Positions 46,067 through 55,718 are shown, counted from the first letter of the stretch. The stretch: 64,000 nt of DNA from Pseudomonas sp. UBA2684 (GCA_002354655.1 DELY01000055.1:345-64344); one strand, 5' to 3'. Made by a program: numbers and translations. Notes: generated by a model from the letters alone, not told the origin.

Positions 46067-46089
46067 CGCGCGGGTGGCTCGGCGTGCGG

Positions 46090-46407
46090 TTACGGGGTGA
46101 TCCAGATACCGTCGGGGGGTTCTGCGCAGGGTAGGGCATCGAGGGTTTTTCCGGCACACGGGCCGGCGACGCATTCGCCCGAGTCGATGAGGAACAGCGC
46201 ACCGTGGGTGGCGCACTGGATCAGGCTGGCGCTGTGGTCGAGGAACTGATCGGGCAGCCACTCCAAGGCAATGCCGCGGTGCGGGCAGCGGTTGCGGTAG
46301 GCGTATACCTGGCCGTCCTTGCGCACGGCAAACAGTTTCTCGTTGTCGATCTCGAAGCCGCGGCTCTGGCCCTCGGCCAGTTCATCCACCGCACATAAAC
46401 GAATCAT
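46090..46407 (-). CDS. Rieske-type [2Fe-2S] ferredoxin domain protein
   Basis: The 105-residue protein is a single Rieske domain: RCPHRGIALEW supplies C-x-H and IQCATHGALF supplies C-x2-H, the 2Fe-2S ligands. It probably serves as a small electron carrier. ATG at 46407 is preferred because GGAG lies six bases upstream of it; an ATG two codons earlier would touch the ribosome-binding site. No redox partner is adjacent. Confidence 0.88.
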   Translation of the reverse strand: MIRLCAVDELAEGQSRGFEIDNEKLFAVRKDGQVYAYRNRCPHRGIALEWLPDQFLDHSASLIQCATHGALFLIDSGECVAGPCAGKTLDALPCAEPPDGIWITP

Positions 46408-46504
46408 GCTCATCTCCCGGCCTGTGCGGCGGATTATCCCGCACGGGCAGGGCGATGCGATAGGCGGGCGCGTCCCTGCGCCACATTGTCCGCGGTTTCC
46501 CCGT

Positions 46505-48718
46505 TCAGATTTCCCAGACCAGATTGACTGCCGCGTGGCGCCCGGGCTGGGTGTAACGGCCGAGGCTCGGGCTGTTTTCGCTGAGGCTGCGCACATCGCC
46601 CCACTGCCAGTACTGTTTGTCGGCGAGGTTGAACAGGCCGGCGTTGAGCGACACCTGCTCGCTGACCTGCCAGTAGCCGCTGAGGTCGAGGGTGCCGTAG
46701 CCGGCGGGCTCGAACTGCTCGGCGATCTGCGTTTCGTCGACGCGCTTCTTGGCCGCTACCAGGGTCCAGGCCAGTTCGCCGCCGAACTGGCCGCTCGGTG
46801 CGTCGTAGCCCAGGCCGAACACCGCTTTCAGTGGGTCGACGCTGTTCAGCGGTTGGCCACTGGCGTCGTCCTGGCCGCGGGCATAGGCGATGGCGCCGCG
46901 CAGGCGGGTGCCGTCCGGCAGGCCGACGCTGCTGAGGAACAGCTCGCCGCGTGCTTCCGCGCCGCGAATGGTGACGCGGTCGAGGTTCTGGTACTGGAAG
47001 GTCATGCGGCCGTTGCCGGTGGGGTCATTGGCCAGGGTGACCTGTTCGATGAAGTCGTCGTAGCGGTTGTAGAACAGCGCCACGCCGAAGCTGCCGGCGT
47101 CGTACTGGCCCCGCAGGCCGAGTTCGTAGCTGTCGCTGGTCTCGGCTTTCAGGTTGGGGTTGGCGATGGTCTGGTAGCCCCGGGCGAAGTTGACGAACTC
47201 GCCGAAGATGTCCACCGCATTCGGTGCGCGGAAACCGGCGGCATACTGGCCGTAGACGCTGTGGGCGTCGTCGAGCTGGTAGGTCAGGCCGAATTTCGGC
47301 GACAGCGCCTGGTCGCTGTAGTCCGTCGGGTTGGCGTTGACCGGTTGGCTGTTGAGGTACTCGCGGGTGACCTCCGGTTGCAGCTCGTAGTGGTCGTAGC
47401 GCAGGCCCGGTAGCAGGGTCCAGCGGCCGATGGCGATGCTGTCCTGGGCGAACAGCGCATATTCGTTGGCGCGCGGGTCGGGGAAATCGCTGAGCGGGAA
47501 GCGTTCGTCGCCAGGGATCGCCGGCACGGGCAGACCGCTGGCGGCGAACACTTCAGCGCCGCGGCGCAGGTCGCTGTTGTCCAGGCGCTTGAGGTCGATG
47601 CCGTAGATCAGCCGATGCTCGGCCGCGCCAGTGCTGAAGGCTTTATCGAGCTTGGCGTTGAGCGCCCAGAGTTGTTCCTGATAGTTGGAGTCGCGCGTGC
47701 GGTTGCGCAGTTGCCCGCCGCTGAAGCGGGTTTGCTGCGTTTGCTGACGAATCTGGCTGTCCTGGTAGCTCAGCTGCCATTCGGCGCTGTCGGCGAACGG
47801 GCTGCCCAGCGCGAACTGGTGTTGCAGGCTGATGCGTTCGCGGTCGGTGCTGTCGCGGGCGTCCGAGGTGCGCACGGTGGCGCTGCTGCTGTATTCGCTG
47901 AGCACCTGGGTGTCGGCGTCGTCGGCGTAGCGTTCGTAGGTCAGTTGCAGGCGGTCGCTGCCGCGGTAGTTCCAGCCGAGCTTGGCCAGCAGGTTGTCGG
48001 CGCGGTAATCCTGCGGGTTGGCCTGCTCGCGCGCGCTGCCGATCCCGCCCTGGCCGCTGTGGCTGTCCAGCGCCTGGCCATCGCGGCGGCCCAGGTGCAG
48101 CAGGCCGTCGAGCGCACCCTGGCGGGCGGCGAAGGTGGCGCTGCGTTGCCAGCTGTCGTCGCTGCCGTCGTAGCCGGTCTTGAAGCGGGCATAGGCGTCG
48201 TCGCCGTCCTCCAGGTAGTCGGCGGCGTCCTTGGTCAGGAAGCTCACCGCGCCGCCGATCGCATCGCTGCCGTACAGCGAGCTGGCTGGGCCACGGATGA
48301 TTTCCACCTGCTTGAGGGTGTCGGTGTCGACGTAGTTGCGCCGCGCATCGAGGAACGGGCCGAAGGTGAAGGCGTCGGGCATCGCCACGCCATCGACCTG
48401 CGTCAGCACGCGGTTGCCGCCGATGCCGCGAATGGTGAAACCGGCGAGGCCGAAGCGGCTGCCGGTGCCGCTGACCGATACGCCGGGCTCGTAGCGCACC
48501 AGGTCTCGGATGTTCTTCACGTTCTTCTGCTCAAGATCGCGCTCGGTCTGCACCGACACTGTGCTCGGGATCTGATCCAGGGTCTGTTCGGTACGCGTGG
48601 CCGAGACGGTCACCGTGTCGAACTGGGTGGCGGGTTTCTCGGCGGCGAGGGCCAGCGATGGGCTGAGCAGAAGCAGCGCCAGCCAGGGTCGGCGGGCAAA
48701 TGGGGGACGTTTCAGCAT
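46505..48718 (-). CDS. phuR: TonB-dependent haem receptor (PhuR/HmuR type)
   Basis: The 737-residue outer-membrane protein has a signal peptide (LALLLLSPSLALA), a TonB box region (DTVTVSATRTEQ), a plug domain (GFTIRGIGGNRVLTQVDGVAMP, EIIRGPASSLYGSDAIGGAV) and a beta-barrel ending in VNLVWEI, where an aromatic or hydrophobic last residue is usual. It resembles the TonB-dependent haemoglobin/transferrin receptor class. Haem-handling and haem ABC genes are divergently transcribed, and a Fur-like site lies between, supporting haem as ligand. A FRAP/NPNL-type segment is visible (NPNLKAET). Which histidines bind haem was not traced. Confidence 0.92.
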   Translation of the reverse strand: MLKRPPFARRPWLALLLLSPSLALAAEKPATQFDTVTVSATRTEQTLDQIPSTVSVQTERDLEQKNVKNIRDLVRYEPGVSVSGTGSRFGLAGFTIRGIGGNRVLTQVDGVAMPDAFTFGPFLDARRNYVDTDTLKQVEIIRGPASSLYGSDAIGGAVSFLTKDAADYLEDGDDAYARFKTGYDGSDDSWQRSATFAARQGALDGLLHLGRRDGQALDSHSGQGGIGSAREQANPQDYRADNLLAKLGWNYRGSDRLQLTYERYADDADTQVLSEYSSSATVRTSDARDSTDRERISLQHQFALGSPFADSAEWQLSYQDSQIRQQTQQTRFSGGQLRNRTRDSNYQEQLWALNAKLDKAFSTGAAEHRLIYGIDLKRLDNSDLRRGAEVFAASGLPVPAIPGDERFPLSDFPDPRANEYALFAQDSIAIGRWTLLPGLRYDHYELQPEVTREYLNSQPVNANPTDYSDQALSPKFGLTYQLDDAHSVYGQYAAGFRAPNAVDIFGEFVNFARGYQTIANPNLKAETSDSYELGLRGQYDAGSFGVALFYNRYDDFIEQVTLANDPTGNGRMTFQYQNLDRVTIRGAEARGELFLSSVGLPDGTRLRGAIAYARGQDDASGQPLNSVDPLKAVFGLGYDAPSGQFGGELAWTLVAAKKRVDETQIAEQFEPAGYGTLDLSGYWQVSEQVSLNAGLFNLADKQYWQWGDVRSLSENSPSLGRYTQPGRHAAVNLVWEI

Positions 48719-48797
48719 GGCAACTCCTAGATCGTGCGGGTGGTTTCTGCGACCACCGGGTGGGCATCGGCGGCAAACCTAAACGACATTGACATGC

Positions 48798-48816
48798 AGA
48801 TGCAAATAATTATCAA
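48798..48816. promoter_or_regulatory. Fur-box-like site between phuR and tonB
   Basis: The interval 48719-48848 is the only AT-rich stretch nearby. On the minus strand it reads TGATAATTATTTGCATCT, close to the Fur consensus GATAATGATAATCATTATC. It can control both divergent transcripts. Confidence 0.7.
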
Positions 48817-48848
48817 ATAGATTTAATTCGAGTCGATCCGGTTTTCCC

Positions 48849-49496
48849 ATGCCGCGTTTTCCAGTGTTTCTGCTGTTGTCGCTGGCCGTGCACATCGCCG
48901 CCAGTCGGCTGCTGCCTGCGTCTGCAGCGGCACCTGACGTTGCCCCGCCGAGCGCCGCGGCGTCGGTGTTGCACATGCCACAGGTGCAGCTCCAGCGGCC
49001 GTCGCTGGCACCGGCAACTCTTGCCCCGCAACCGCAACCGCAACCGCAACGCATCAGCAAACCGTTGGTGAAAGCGGACAAGCCGCGTGAGACCGCCAAG
49101 GCGTCAGCGCCAGCCGCATCACCGCCGGCCCTCGCTGCGGCGGTGGCCACGGCAGCGCCCGTGCGGGCTGCGTCGGCAGTGGCGCCTGAGGCGCTACCGC
49201 CGCCCGAGGTGTTCAGCCGCGAGCCGAGTTTTCGCGAACACCCCAAGCCACCGCATTACCCGAGCCAGGCGCGGCGGCGCAACCAGCAGGGCACGGTGCT
49301 GGTGGAGGTGCGTCTGGATGCGCGTGGCGAGTTGCGCAGCCTGAATGTGCTGCGCTCTTCCGGTATCGACAGCCTCGACCGGGCGGCGCTCGACGCCGTG
49401 GCCGCCTGGCGCTTCCGCCCGGAAACACTGGGCGGGCGTGGTGTGCCCAGCCGCGTGCAAATCCCTATTCAGTTCGCCCTGTCGGCGAGCCGCTGA
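48849..49496 (+). CDS. TonB-like energy transducer of the haem locus
   Basis: The 215-residue protein has a short N-terminal membrane segment with a histidine (FLLLSLAVHIAAS), a periplasmic Pro/Ala-rich spacer with a PQPQPQPQ stretch, and a C-terminal TonB domain (PPHYPSQARRRNQQGTVLVE ... SLDRAALDAVAAWRF). It should couple the inner-membrane ExbB-ExbD proton channel encoded downstream to PhuR. ATG at 48849. It opens a plus-strand operon of eight genes. Confidence 0.9.
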   Translation: MPRFPVFLLLSLAVHIAASRLLPASAAAPDVAPPSAAASVLHMPQVQLQRPSLAPATLAPQPQPQPQRISKPLVKADKPRETAKASAPAASPPALAAAVATAAPVRAASAVAPEALPPPEVFSREPSFREHPKPPHYPSQARRRNQQGTVLVEVRLDARGELRSLNVLRSSGIDSLDRAALDAVAAWRFRPETLGGRGVPSRVQIPIQFALSASR

Positions 49497-49517
49497 TTAC
49501 CCGCAAGGAGTTCGACC

Positions 49518-50588
49518 ATGCACACTCAATCCCAGGCCAGCCCAGCGGCCAACGATCTTTATCTGGCGTGGCAGGTGTTACGCCGCGAGCAGCCGCGTCT
49601 GCGCGCCCGGGATGCCGCCGAGCGCCTGGCGGTCAGCGAGGCGGAGCTGGTCGCCAGCCGCTTGGGCATCGACACCGTGCGCTTGCGCGCCGAGTGGGGC
49701 GCCTTGCTGCCAGCGCTCGGCGAGTTGGGTTATGTGATGGCATTGACCCGCAACGCGCATTGCGTGCACGAGCGCAAGGGCTTCTACCGCGAGGTGACGG
49801 TCAGCGCAAACGCGCAGATGGGCTTGGTGGTGTCGGCCGATATCGACCTGCGCCTGTTCCTCGGTGGTTGGGTCAGCGTGTTTGCCATCGAGGAGGACAA
49901 TGGCAAGGCGCTGCAGCGCAGCATTCAGGTGTTCGATCGCCAGGGTGTGGCGGTGCATAAGGTGTTTCTCACCGCCGCCAGCCAGCTGGAGGCCTGGGCG
50001 GCGCTGGTCGAGCGTTTCCGCGCCGAGGCTCAGGTGACCGCGCTCGACGTGCAGCCACTGCCGCCGCGCGAGCAAGCGCAGGGCGATGCGGTGATCGACG
50101 TGAATGCGCTGCGCGTCGGCTGGTCGACGCTCAAGGACACCCACCACTTCTTCGCGTTATTGAAAAAGCACGGCACCACGCGTACCCAGGCGCTGCGCCT
50201 GGCCGGCCGCGAGTGGGCCGAGCCGTTGGCGCCTGGCGCCTTGCCGAGCCTGTTGGAGCAGGCCGCCGCCCATGAGGTGCCGCTGATGGTGTTCGTCGGT
50301 AACCGTCATTGCATCCAGATCCACAGTGGCCCGGTGCGCAACCTGCGCTGGTTCGACGACTGGTTCAACGTCCTCGATGACGAATTCAACCTGCACCTGA
50401 AAGCCTCGGCGGTGGCCGAGCTCTGGCGCGTGCGCAAGCCGAGCAGTGACGGGGTGATCACCAGTTGGGAGGCGTTCGACCGCGATGGCGAGCTGATCGT
50501 GCAGCTGTTCGGTGCGCGCAAGCCCGGTGTGCCTGAGCGCGAGGACTGGCGTGCGCTGGCCGAAAGCATCCCGGCACTGGAGGTCTGA
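49518..50588 (+). CDS. phuS: Haem-handling/haem-degrading factor PhuS (HemS family)
   Basis: The 356-residue cytoplasmic protein has two HemS-type domains: GYVMALTRNAHCVHERKG in the first and KDTHHFFALLKKHGTTRTQALR in the second, where the THH histidines are the likely haem ligands, then MVFVGNRHCIQIHSGPV. PhuS carries haem to haem oxygenase and interacts with the prrF region in P. aeruginosa. ATG at 49518 after AAGGAG. Confidence 0.93.
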   Translation: MHTQSQASPAANDLYLAWQVLRREQPRLRARDAAERLAVSEAELVASRLGIDTVRLRAEWGALLPALGELGYVMALTRNAHCVHERKGFYREVTVSANAQMGLVVSADIDLRLFLGGWVSVFAIEEDNGKALQRSIQVFDRQGVAVHKVFLTAASQLEAWAALVERFRAEAQVTALDVQPLPPREQAQGDAVIDVNALRVGWSTLKDTHHFFALLKKHGTTRTQALRLAGREWAEPLAPGALPSLLEQAAAHEVPLMVFVGNRHCIQIHSGPVRNLRWFDDWFNVLDDEFNLHLKASAVAELWRVRKPSSDGVITSWEAFDRDGELIVQLFGARKPGVPEREDWRALAESIPALEV

Positions 50589-50589
50589 G

Positions 50590-51231
50590 ATGCCGGCATG
50601 GTGGGGAGCAATGGGTCCGTTGGGCTGGCCGTTAGCACTGTGCTCGCTGTTGGCGCTGGCGCTGATTCTCGAACGCTTCGGCCTGTTCCTGCGTTTGCAG
50701 CCGATGGGCGCTGCCGCAGCCAAGGCGGCGTTAGGAGCCTGCCGCACCTGCGAGCGCGATCACTGCCAGGGGGCATCGCGCGGCTGGCGTTTTGGCTTGG
50801 CGCTGCTGCTCAGGCACAGCGGCCTGCCGGCCAGTCAGCGTGAAGAGCTGCTTGGCTGCTGGCTACTGGAAGAGCGCCGCCGGCTCAATCGCCAGCTACG
50901 GCTGTTGCAGTTGCTCGGCGTGCTGGCGCCGATGCTCGGCTTGCTCGGCACGGTGCTGGGCATGCTGGAGATGTTCGCCAACATCGCCGGACAGGATCGT
51001 CCGGTGACCCCGGCGCTGCTCGCCGACGGCCTGTGGCAGGCGCTGTACACCACGGTCTGGGGGTTGTGCATCGCCATCCCGGCGTTGGCCGCCGGGCAGG
51101 GTTTTGCCCTGTGGGCCGAGCGTTATCTGGAGGGCGTGCAGGCGCTGCTCAACCGCTGCCACCTGGCTATCGACGGTCTGGAGTTGGAACTGCCGAATAG
51201 CCCGGGTGCGGCGCAGTGGGTGTTGCGGTGA
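50590..51231 (+). CDS. exbB: ExbB/TolQ-like proton channel subunit
   Basis: The 213-residue protein is a MotA/TolQ/ExbB family member: three membrane segments (about 9-30, 108-135, 155-178) with LLGTVLGMLEMFANI and ALYTTVWGLCIAIPALA. The cytoplasmic loop has three closely spaced cysteines (CRTCERDHC, residues about 51-59), which I do not know from other ExbB proteins. ATG at 50590 lies one base after the phuS stop. It overlaps exbD by a GTGA. Confidence 0.88.
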   Translation: MPAWWGAMGPLGWPLALCSLLALALILERFGLFLRLQPMGAAAAKAALGACRTCERDHCQGASRGWRFGLALLLRHSGLPASQREELLGCWLLEERRRLNRQLRLLQLLGVLAPMLGLLGTVLGMLEMFANIAGQDRPVTPALLADGLWQALYTTVWGLCIAIPALAAGQGFALWAERYLEGVQALLNRCHLAIDGLELELPNSPGAAQWVLR

Positions 51232-51647
51232 TCCGCCTGCCCGCCGCGGCCGAGCAGCAGACCAGCCTGCTGCCGGACCTGACGCCATTGCTCGATGTGA
51301 TCTTTATCGTGCTGGTGTTTTTCCTGCTCACCGCGCAGACCCCGTTGCTGGAGCTGCCGCTGCAATTGCCACACAGCCAGGAGGCGTTGAGTGCGGCAGC
51401 TGCCAGTGGCGAGCGCGTGCAGGTGCAACTGGATGCCCGCGAGCAATGGCGCTTGAACGGTGCCCCGCAAGCGGATTTCGCCGCGTTGCGTGGCGCCTTG
51501 CACGCGGCGTTCGCCGCCGATCAGACACTCGGGCTGGACCTGGCGCTGGATCGCCAGGCGCCACTGTCCGCCTTTCTCGACCTGATGGCCCTGTTGCAGC
51601 AGCAGGGCATTCAGGACAGCCGAATCTTGTTGGAGCCTGCCCCATGA
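51228..51647 (+). CDS. exbD: ExbD/TolR-like proton channel subunit
   Basis: The 139-residue protein has one membrane helix with the essential aspartate (PDLTPLLDVIFIVLVFFLL, Asp23) and a periplasmic domain. It starts with GTG at 51228, overlapping the exbB stop, which sets stoichiometric coupling. With the TonB and ExbB encoded alongside, the locus carries its own energising complex. Confidence 0.9.
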   Translation: MIRLPAAAEQQTSLLPDLTPLLDVIFIVLVFFLLTAQTPLLELPLQLPHSQEALSAAAASGERVQVQLDAREQWRLNGAPQADFAALRGALHAAFAADQTLGLDLALDRQAPLSAFLDLMALLQQQGIQDSRILLEPAP

Positions 51648-52543
51648 AGCGTTTGCGTTCTGCGTGCCTGATGGCCGCGAGTCTGTTGTGTCAGCCGTTG
51701 CTGGCGGATGCCGAGCCCTTGCCGCAGCGCTGGGTGAGTGCCGGCGGTGCACTGAGCGAGTGGGTGGTGGTGTTGGGCGGGGAAAGCAAGCTGGTCGGTG
51801 TCGATACCACCAGCCAGCACCCGGCGACGCTGGGGGCGTTGCCGAGCATCGGTTATCAGCGTCAGTTGGCGGCGGAGGGGATTCTCGCCTTGCGCCCGGA
51901 CGTGCTGTTGGGCAGCGCAGAAATGGGCCCGCCGCCGGTGCTGGCGCAACTGCAGGCCGCCGGTGTGCGCATCGAGCAGTTGTCGGCCGAGGCTGATCTG
52001 CCAACCGTGCAGCGCAACTTGCAGCGCATTGGCGCATTGCTCGGCGCGCCGCAGCAGGCCATTGACGTGTTCGCCGCCTATCGGCAACGCCTGCATGCGC
52101 AAGCGCAGTGGGTCGCCCAGGCGCAACGCCAGCACGCCGCGCCGGCTGTGCTGCTGTTGCTCGGGCATGCCGGCAGCAGCCCAATGGCGGCGGGGCAGGA
52201 CACCGTCGCGGCGTGGCTGATCGAGCAGGCCGGTGGGCGCAATCTGACCCGCCACACGGGCTACCGGGCGTTATCCACGGAAGCCCTGCTGGCGCTCGAT
52301 CCAGAGGTGGTGGTGTTCGCCGATCGCAGCTTGTCGGGCGTTGCAGCCAAGCAGGCGCTGCTGCAAAACAACCCGGCGCTGGCGGCGACCCGCGCGGCCC
52401 GCCATGATCGGTTGCTGGCGCTCGATCCAACCTTGTTGGTCGGCGGGCTCGGCCCGCGTATACCGGATGGACTGGCGGCCTTGTCCGCAGCCTTTTATCC
52501 TGCCAGCCAACCTTTGACCGCCGAAGCCCAGCCCACGCCATGA
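51644..52543 (+). CDS. phuT: Haem ABC transporter periplasmic binding protein
   Basis: The 299-residue protein has a signal peptide ([18 protein letters not shown]) and a class III binding-protein fold: [46 protein letters not shown] (a loop tyrosine of the kind that ligates haem in PhuT) and [17 protein letters not shown]. It picks up haem in the periplasm. ATG overlaps the exbD stop (ATGA). Confidence 0.93.
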   Translation: MKRLRSACLMAASLLCQPLLADAEPLPQRWVSAGGALSEWVVVLGGESKLVGVDTTSQHPATLGALPSIGYQRQLAAEGILALRPDVLLGSAEMGPPPVLAQLQAAGVRIEQLSAEADLPTVQRNLQRIGALLGAPQQAIDVFAAYRQRLHAQAQWVAQAQRQHAAPAVLLLLGHAGSSPMAAGQDTVAAWLIEQAGGRNLTRHTGYRALSTEALLALDPEVVVFADRSLSGVAAKQALLQNNPALAATRAARHDRLLALDPTLLVGGLGPRIPDGLAALSAAFYPASQPLTAEAQPTP

Positions 52544-53577
52544 ATCCTGTCATTCAGCCGCGCTCACTGTTTATCGCACTGAGCGTTCTGCTCGCGCTTG
52601 CGCTCTGGTTGTCGCTGGCCCTGGGCCCGGTCAGCCTGCCGTTGGCGGATACCCTACAGGCGGTGTTGCGCCTGCTGGGGCTGCCGGTGGGCAGCGCCGA
52701 GGTGCAACAGGCGGAGTTGATCCTTGGGCAGATTCGTATGCCGCGCACCTTGCTCGGCCTTACGGTCGGCGCGGTGCTTGCGCTGTGTGGCGTGGCGATG
52801 CAGGGGTTGTTCCGCAATCCGCTGGCCGATCCCGGTCTGGTCGGGGTCTCCAGCGGTGCGGCGCTCGGGGCGGCAGTTGCGATTGTTGGCGGCGCGGCCA
52901 TGGGCGGCCTGCCCGAAGTCTTCGCGCCGTACCTGCTGTCGCTCTGCGCCTTTCTCGGCGGCCTGGGCGTAACCGCGCTGGTCTACCGCCTGGGCCGGCG
53001 CGACGGCGAGACCAGCGTGGCGACCATGTTGCTCGCCGGGATCGCCCTGACCGCGCTGGCCGGCGCGGCGATTGGTCTCTTCACCTACCTGGCCGACGAC
53101 GCCACCCTGCGCACCCTGACGTTCTGGAACCTCGGCAGCCTCAACGGCGCCAGCTACGCGCGTTTGTGGCCCTTGTTGCTGGTGACCCTGGCGGTGGCGC
53201 TGTGGTTGCCGCGCCGGGCCAAGGCACTGAATGCCTTGTTACTGGGCGAATCGGAGGCACGCCACCTGGGGTTTGCCGTCGAGCGGATCAAGCGCGAACT
53301 GGTGTTCTGCACCGCGCTGGGCGTGGGCGCAGCGGTGGCGGCTGCGGGGATGATCGGCTTTATCGGCCTGGTGGTGCCGCATTTGATGCGCTTGCTGGTC
53401 GGCCCCGATCACCGCGTGCTGTTGCCGGCTTCGGCACTGGCCGGCGCGAGCCTGTTGCTGCTGGCGGATCTTGTCGCACGGCTGGCGCTGGCACCGGCGG
53501 AGTTACCCATCGGCATCGTCACCGCCTTGATCGGTGCGCCGTTCTTTCTCTATTTGTTGTTGCGGGGACGCACCTGA
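52540..53577 (+). CDS. phuU: Haem ABC transporter permease
   Basis: The 345-residue FecCD-family permease has about ten membrane segments, with [57 protein letters not shown] and [16 protein letters not shown] as family motifs. It forms the inner-membrane channel with PhuV. ATG overlaps the phuT stop. Confidence 0.94.
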   Translation: MNPVIQPRSLFIALSVLLALALWLSLALGPVSLPLADTLQAVLRLLGLPVGSAEVQQAELILGQIRMPRTLLGLTVGAVLALCGVAMQGLFRNPLADPGLVGVSSGAALGAAVAIVGGAAMGGLPEVFAPYLLSLCAFLGGLGVTALVYRLGRRDGETSVATMLLAGIALTALAGAAIGLFTYLADDATLRTLTFWNLGSLNGASYARLWPLLLVTLAVALWLPRRAKALNALLLGESEARHLGFAVERIKRELVFCTALGVGAAVAAAGMIGFIGLVVPHLMRLLVGPDHRVLLPASALAGASLLLLADLVARLALAPAELPIGIVTALIGAPFFLYLLLRGRT

Positions 53578-54344
53578 TGCTGCGCGCGGAAAACCTGGCG
53601 GTGCGGCGTGGCCCTTGCACCGTATTGGCGGAGATCGACCTGGAGCTGCGGCCGGGCGAAGTGCTGGGCGTGCTCGGCCCCAATGGCGCCGGCAAAAGCA
53701 CCTTGTTGGCTGCGCTCTGTGGCGAGTTGTCGCCGGCGCAGGGGCAGGTCTACCTGGATCAGCGCCGCCTTGCGGACTGGCAGGGCAGCGAGCGGGCGCG
53801 GCGCTTGGCGGTATTGCCGCAAACCTCGACCCTGAGTTTCGCCTTCCGGGTCGAAGACGTGGTGGCCATGGGGCGACTACCGCATGCCAGCGGCCGTTTA
53901 CGCGATGCGCAGATCGTCATGCAGGCGTTGCAAGCGGCGGATGCCGTGCACCTGGCTGGCCGCAGCTATCTGGCGTTATCCGGTGGCGAGCGCCAGCGCG
54001 TGCATTTGGCGCGGGTCTTGGCGCAGCTCTGGCCGGGCGGCGAGGGGCAGATTCTGTTGCTCGATGAGCCAACCTCGATGCTCGACCCGTTACACCAGCA
54101 CACCACCCTGCAAGCCACCCGTGCCTTTGCCGAGCAAGGCGCGGCGGTGATGGTGATCCTGCATGATCTGAACCTGGCGGCGCGTTACTGCGACCGCCTG
54201 CTGTTGCTCGACCGCGGTCGCCCGCATGCCCTCGGCAGCCCGGATGAGGTGTTGCGCGTCGCGCCGTTGCAGGCGGTATTCGGTCTGGAGGTGCTGGTGC
54301 AGCGGCATCCGGAGCGTGGTCATCCGCTGATCGTTGCCCGCTGA
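53577..54344 (+). CDS. phuV: Haem ABC transporter ATP-binding protein
   Basis: The 255-residue ATPase has Walker [10 protein letters not shown], signature LSGGERQR, Walker [13 protein letters not shown] and the switch H in ILHDLNLA. It powers PhuU. The start overlaps the phuU stop (TGATG). Confidence 0.95.
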   Translation: MLRAENLAVRRGPCTVLAEIDLELRPGEVLGVLGPNGAGKSTLLAALCGELSPAQGQVYLDQRRLADWQGSERARRLAVLPQTSTLSFAFRVEDVVAMGRLPHASGRLRDAQIVMQALQAADAVHLAGRSYLALSGGERQRVHLARVLAQLWPGGEGQILLLDEPTSMLDPLHQHTTLQATRAFAEQGAAVMVILHDLNLAARYCDRLLLLDRGRPHALGSPDEVLRVAPLQAVFGLEVLVQRHPERGHPLIVAR

Positions 54345-54353
54345 GGAGCGCTC

Positions 54354-55235
54354 ATGCGCCGTATCGCTTTATCGCTGTTGTTACTCCTGGGCGGCTGTCA
54401 GGCCGTCCTGCCGCCGCTGCCGGCCTGGCAAAGTCCGCAAGGTCGCGAGCATGCCGAGTTGGGGCAGATTCACGATCTGCGTAGCGGCGCGCGATTGACC
54501 CCGGCGCAACTGGTCGAGCAACTGGCCATGGCGCCCCGGCTATTGGTCGGTGAACGCCACGACAACCCGGATCATCATGCCTTGCAGCTCTGGCTGCTGC
54601 GGGCGCTGGCGGCGCATCGCGAACAGGGCAGCGTGTTGCTGGAAATGCTGACGCCGGCTCAGCAAGGCAAGGTCGATGCGTTGCGGGCGTCTCTGGCCAG
54701 CGGGCAACAGGTTGCCGATCTGCCGGCTGCACTGGCGTGGGAAAAGGGCTGGGAGTGGGCCTTGTATGGGCCGATCGTGCGGCATCTGCTGGCTCAACCG
54801 TCCCCGTTGCTGGCCGCCAACCTGGACCGCGCGCAAGTGCTCGACATCTACCGCGCTGCGCCCGTGCTGAGCGGGGCGGCCTCGACGGCGGAGGGCGTGC
54901 GCACGACCCTGCTGGCGCACATCCGCGAGTCGCACTGCGACCTGCTGCCGGCCAGCCAGTTGCCAGCCATGCTTGCGGTGCAACAACAGCGCGACCGACG
55001 CATGGCCGAAGCCCTGCTGGCCGCGCCCGAGCCCAGCCTGTTGTTCGCTGGCGCCTATCATGTGCGCCGTGACCTGGGCATACCGCTGCACCTGCGCGAT
55101 GTGGGCGATAAAGCCGACTTCCGCGTGTTGATCCTCGCGGAAGTCGGCGTGCCCGTGAGTGCCGCTGAAGCGGACTTCGTCTGGTATACCGCCGCGCTGC
55201 CCGAGCAGGATCACTGCGCAAAACTGCGCCCCTAG
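54354..55235 (+). CDS. ChaN family haem-associated lipoprotein
   Basis: The 293-residue protein has a lipoprotein signal (LSLLLLLGGCQA) and the ChaN fold: LLVGERHDNPDHH (a possible haem- or metal-binding cluster), LLEMLTPAQQ, and FAGAYHVRRDLGIPLHL. ChaN from Campylobacter binds two haems. It is the last gene of the haem operon, nine bases after phuV, at the position of PAO1 phuW as remembered. Confidence 0.87.
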   Translation: MRRIALSLLLLLGGCQAVLPPLPAWQSPQGREHAELGQIHDLRSGARLTPAQLVEQLAMAPRLLVGERHDNPDHHALQLWLLRALAAHREQGSVLLEMLTPAQQGKVDALRASLASGQQVADLPAALAWEKGWEWALYGPIVRHLLAQPSPLLAANLDRAQVLDIYRAAPVLSGAASTAEGVRTTLLAHIRESHCDLLPASQLPAMLAVQQQRDRRMAEALLAAPEPSLLFAGAYHVRRDLGIPLHLRDVGDKADFRVLILAEVGVPVSAAEADFVWYTAALPEQDHCAKLRP

Positions 55236-55570
55236 TGCGCAGCCTCTAATTCTAAGCAGAAGAGCTTCGCGGGCTGGCGTGAGTGCCGGCCTTGAGCGGA
55301 ACTCAAGCCGATGGATTGCTTATCGGCGCGATGATGCAGGGTGGGATGATTTCTCTCGCGTCAGATGCGACCTGAGTTTTTCACCCCGGCAGGTACAACA
55401 TACCAGCGGCTTTAATCGCGAAAGAGCGGCAGGTTTGAACCCGTACTCAGGCGCTATGCTTGGCCGCGAGTGCTTTGGCTTGCCGTGAGCACGCTGCCTG
55501 AACAGCCCGCGGTCAAGACCACCGCCACAACAGCGCGGTTTCGCCTGCAATACGTCGTTGGCGTACAGGC
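55236..55570. other. 335-base interval with no recognisable gene
   Basis: The stretch between the ChaN gene and the prrF terminator has no supported frame, no second prrF copy and no clear palindrome. In PAO1 the corresponding region carries two tandem prrF genes. Confidence 0.6.
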
Positions 55571-55684
55571 AAAAAAAGACCCGGCAAGAGCCGGGTCAAT
55601 AACCGTGATTAGCCTGATGAGGAGATAATCTGAAGAGTCCGACTGAAGGTCTCTTAAGCTTATCGGCTGATCTCGCGACCAGTT
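55571..55684 (-). ncRNA. prrF: PrrF-type iron-responsive small RNA
   Basis: The minus strand from 55684 begins AACTGGTCGCGAGATCAGCC and carries the conserved core ATCTCCTCATCAGGCTAATC before a strong terminator (GACCCGGC stem with a 7-T run, 55571-55597). The total is about 114 nt. This matches PrrF, the Fur-repressed RNA that blocks translation of non-essential iron proteins. It lies between the haem operon and cbpA, as in PAO1, but only one copy is present. Confidence 0.92.
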
Positions 55685-55686
55685 GT

Positions 55687-55718
55687 GATAATAATAACAA
55701 TTCTCATTTATATGTCAA
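55687..55718 (-). promoter_or_regulatory. prrF promoter with overlapping Fur box
   Basis: On the minus strand TTGACA (55713-55718) and TATTAT (55691-55696) are separated by 16 bases, 6 bases before the RNA start. GATAATAATAACAATTCTC (plus strand 55687-55705) resembles the Fur consensus and covers the -10, so iron-loaded Fur would block initiation. Confidence 0.88.

Noticed and set aside
55320-55550. Minus-strand 76-codon frame downstream of prrF
   Set aside because: No ribosome-binding site, no family, and it lies in a gene-free interval downstream of the prrF terminator.
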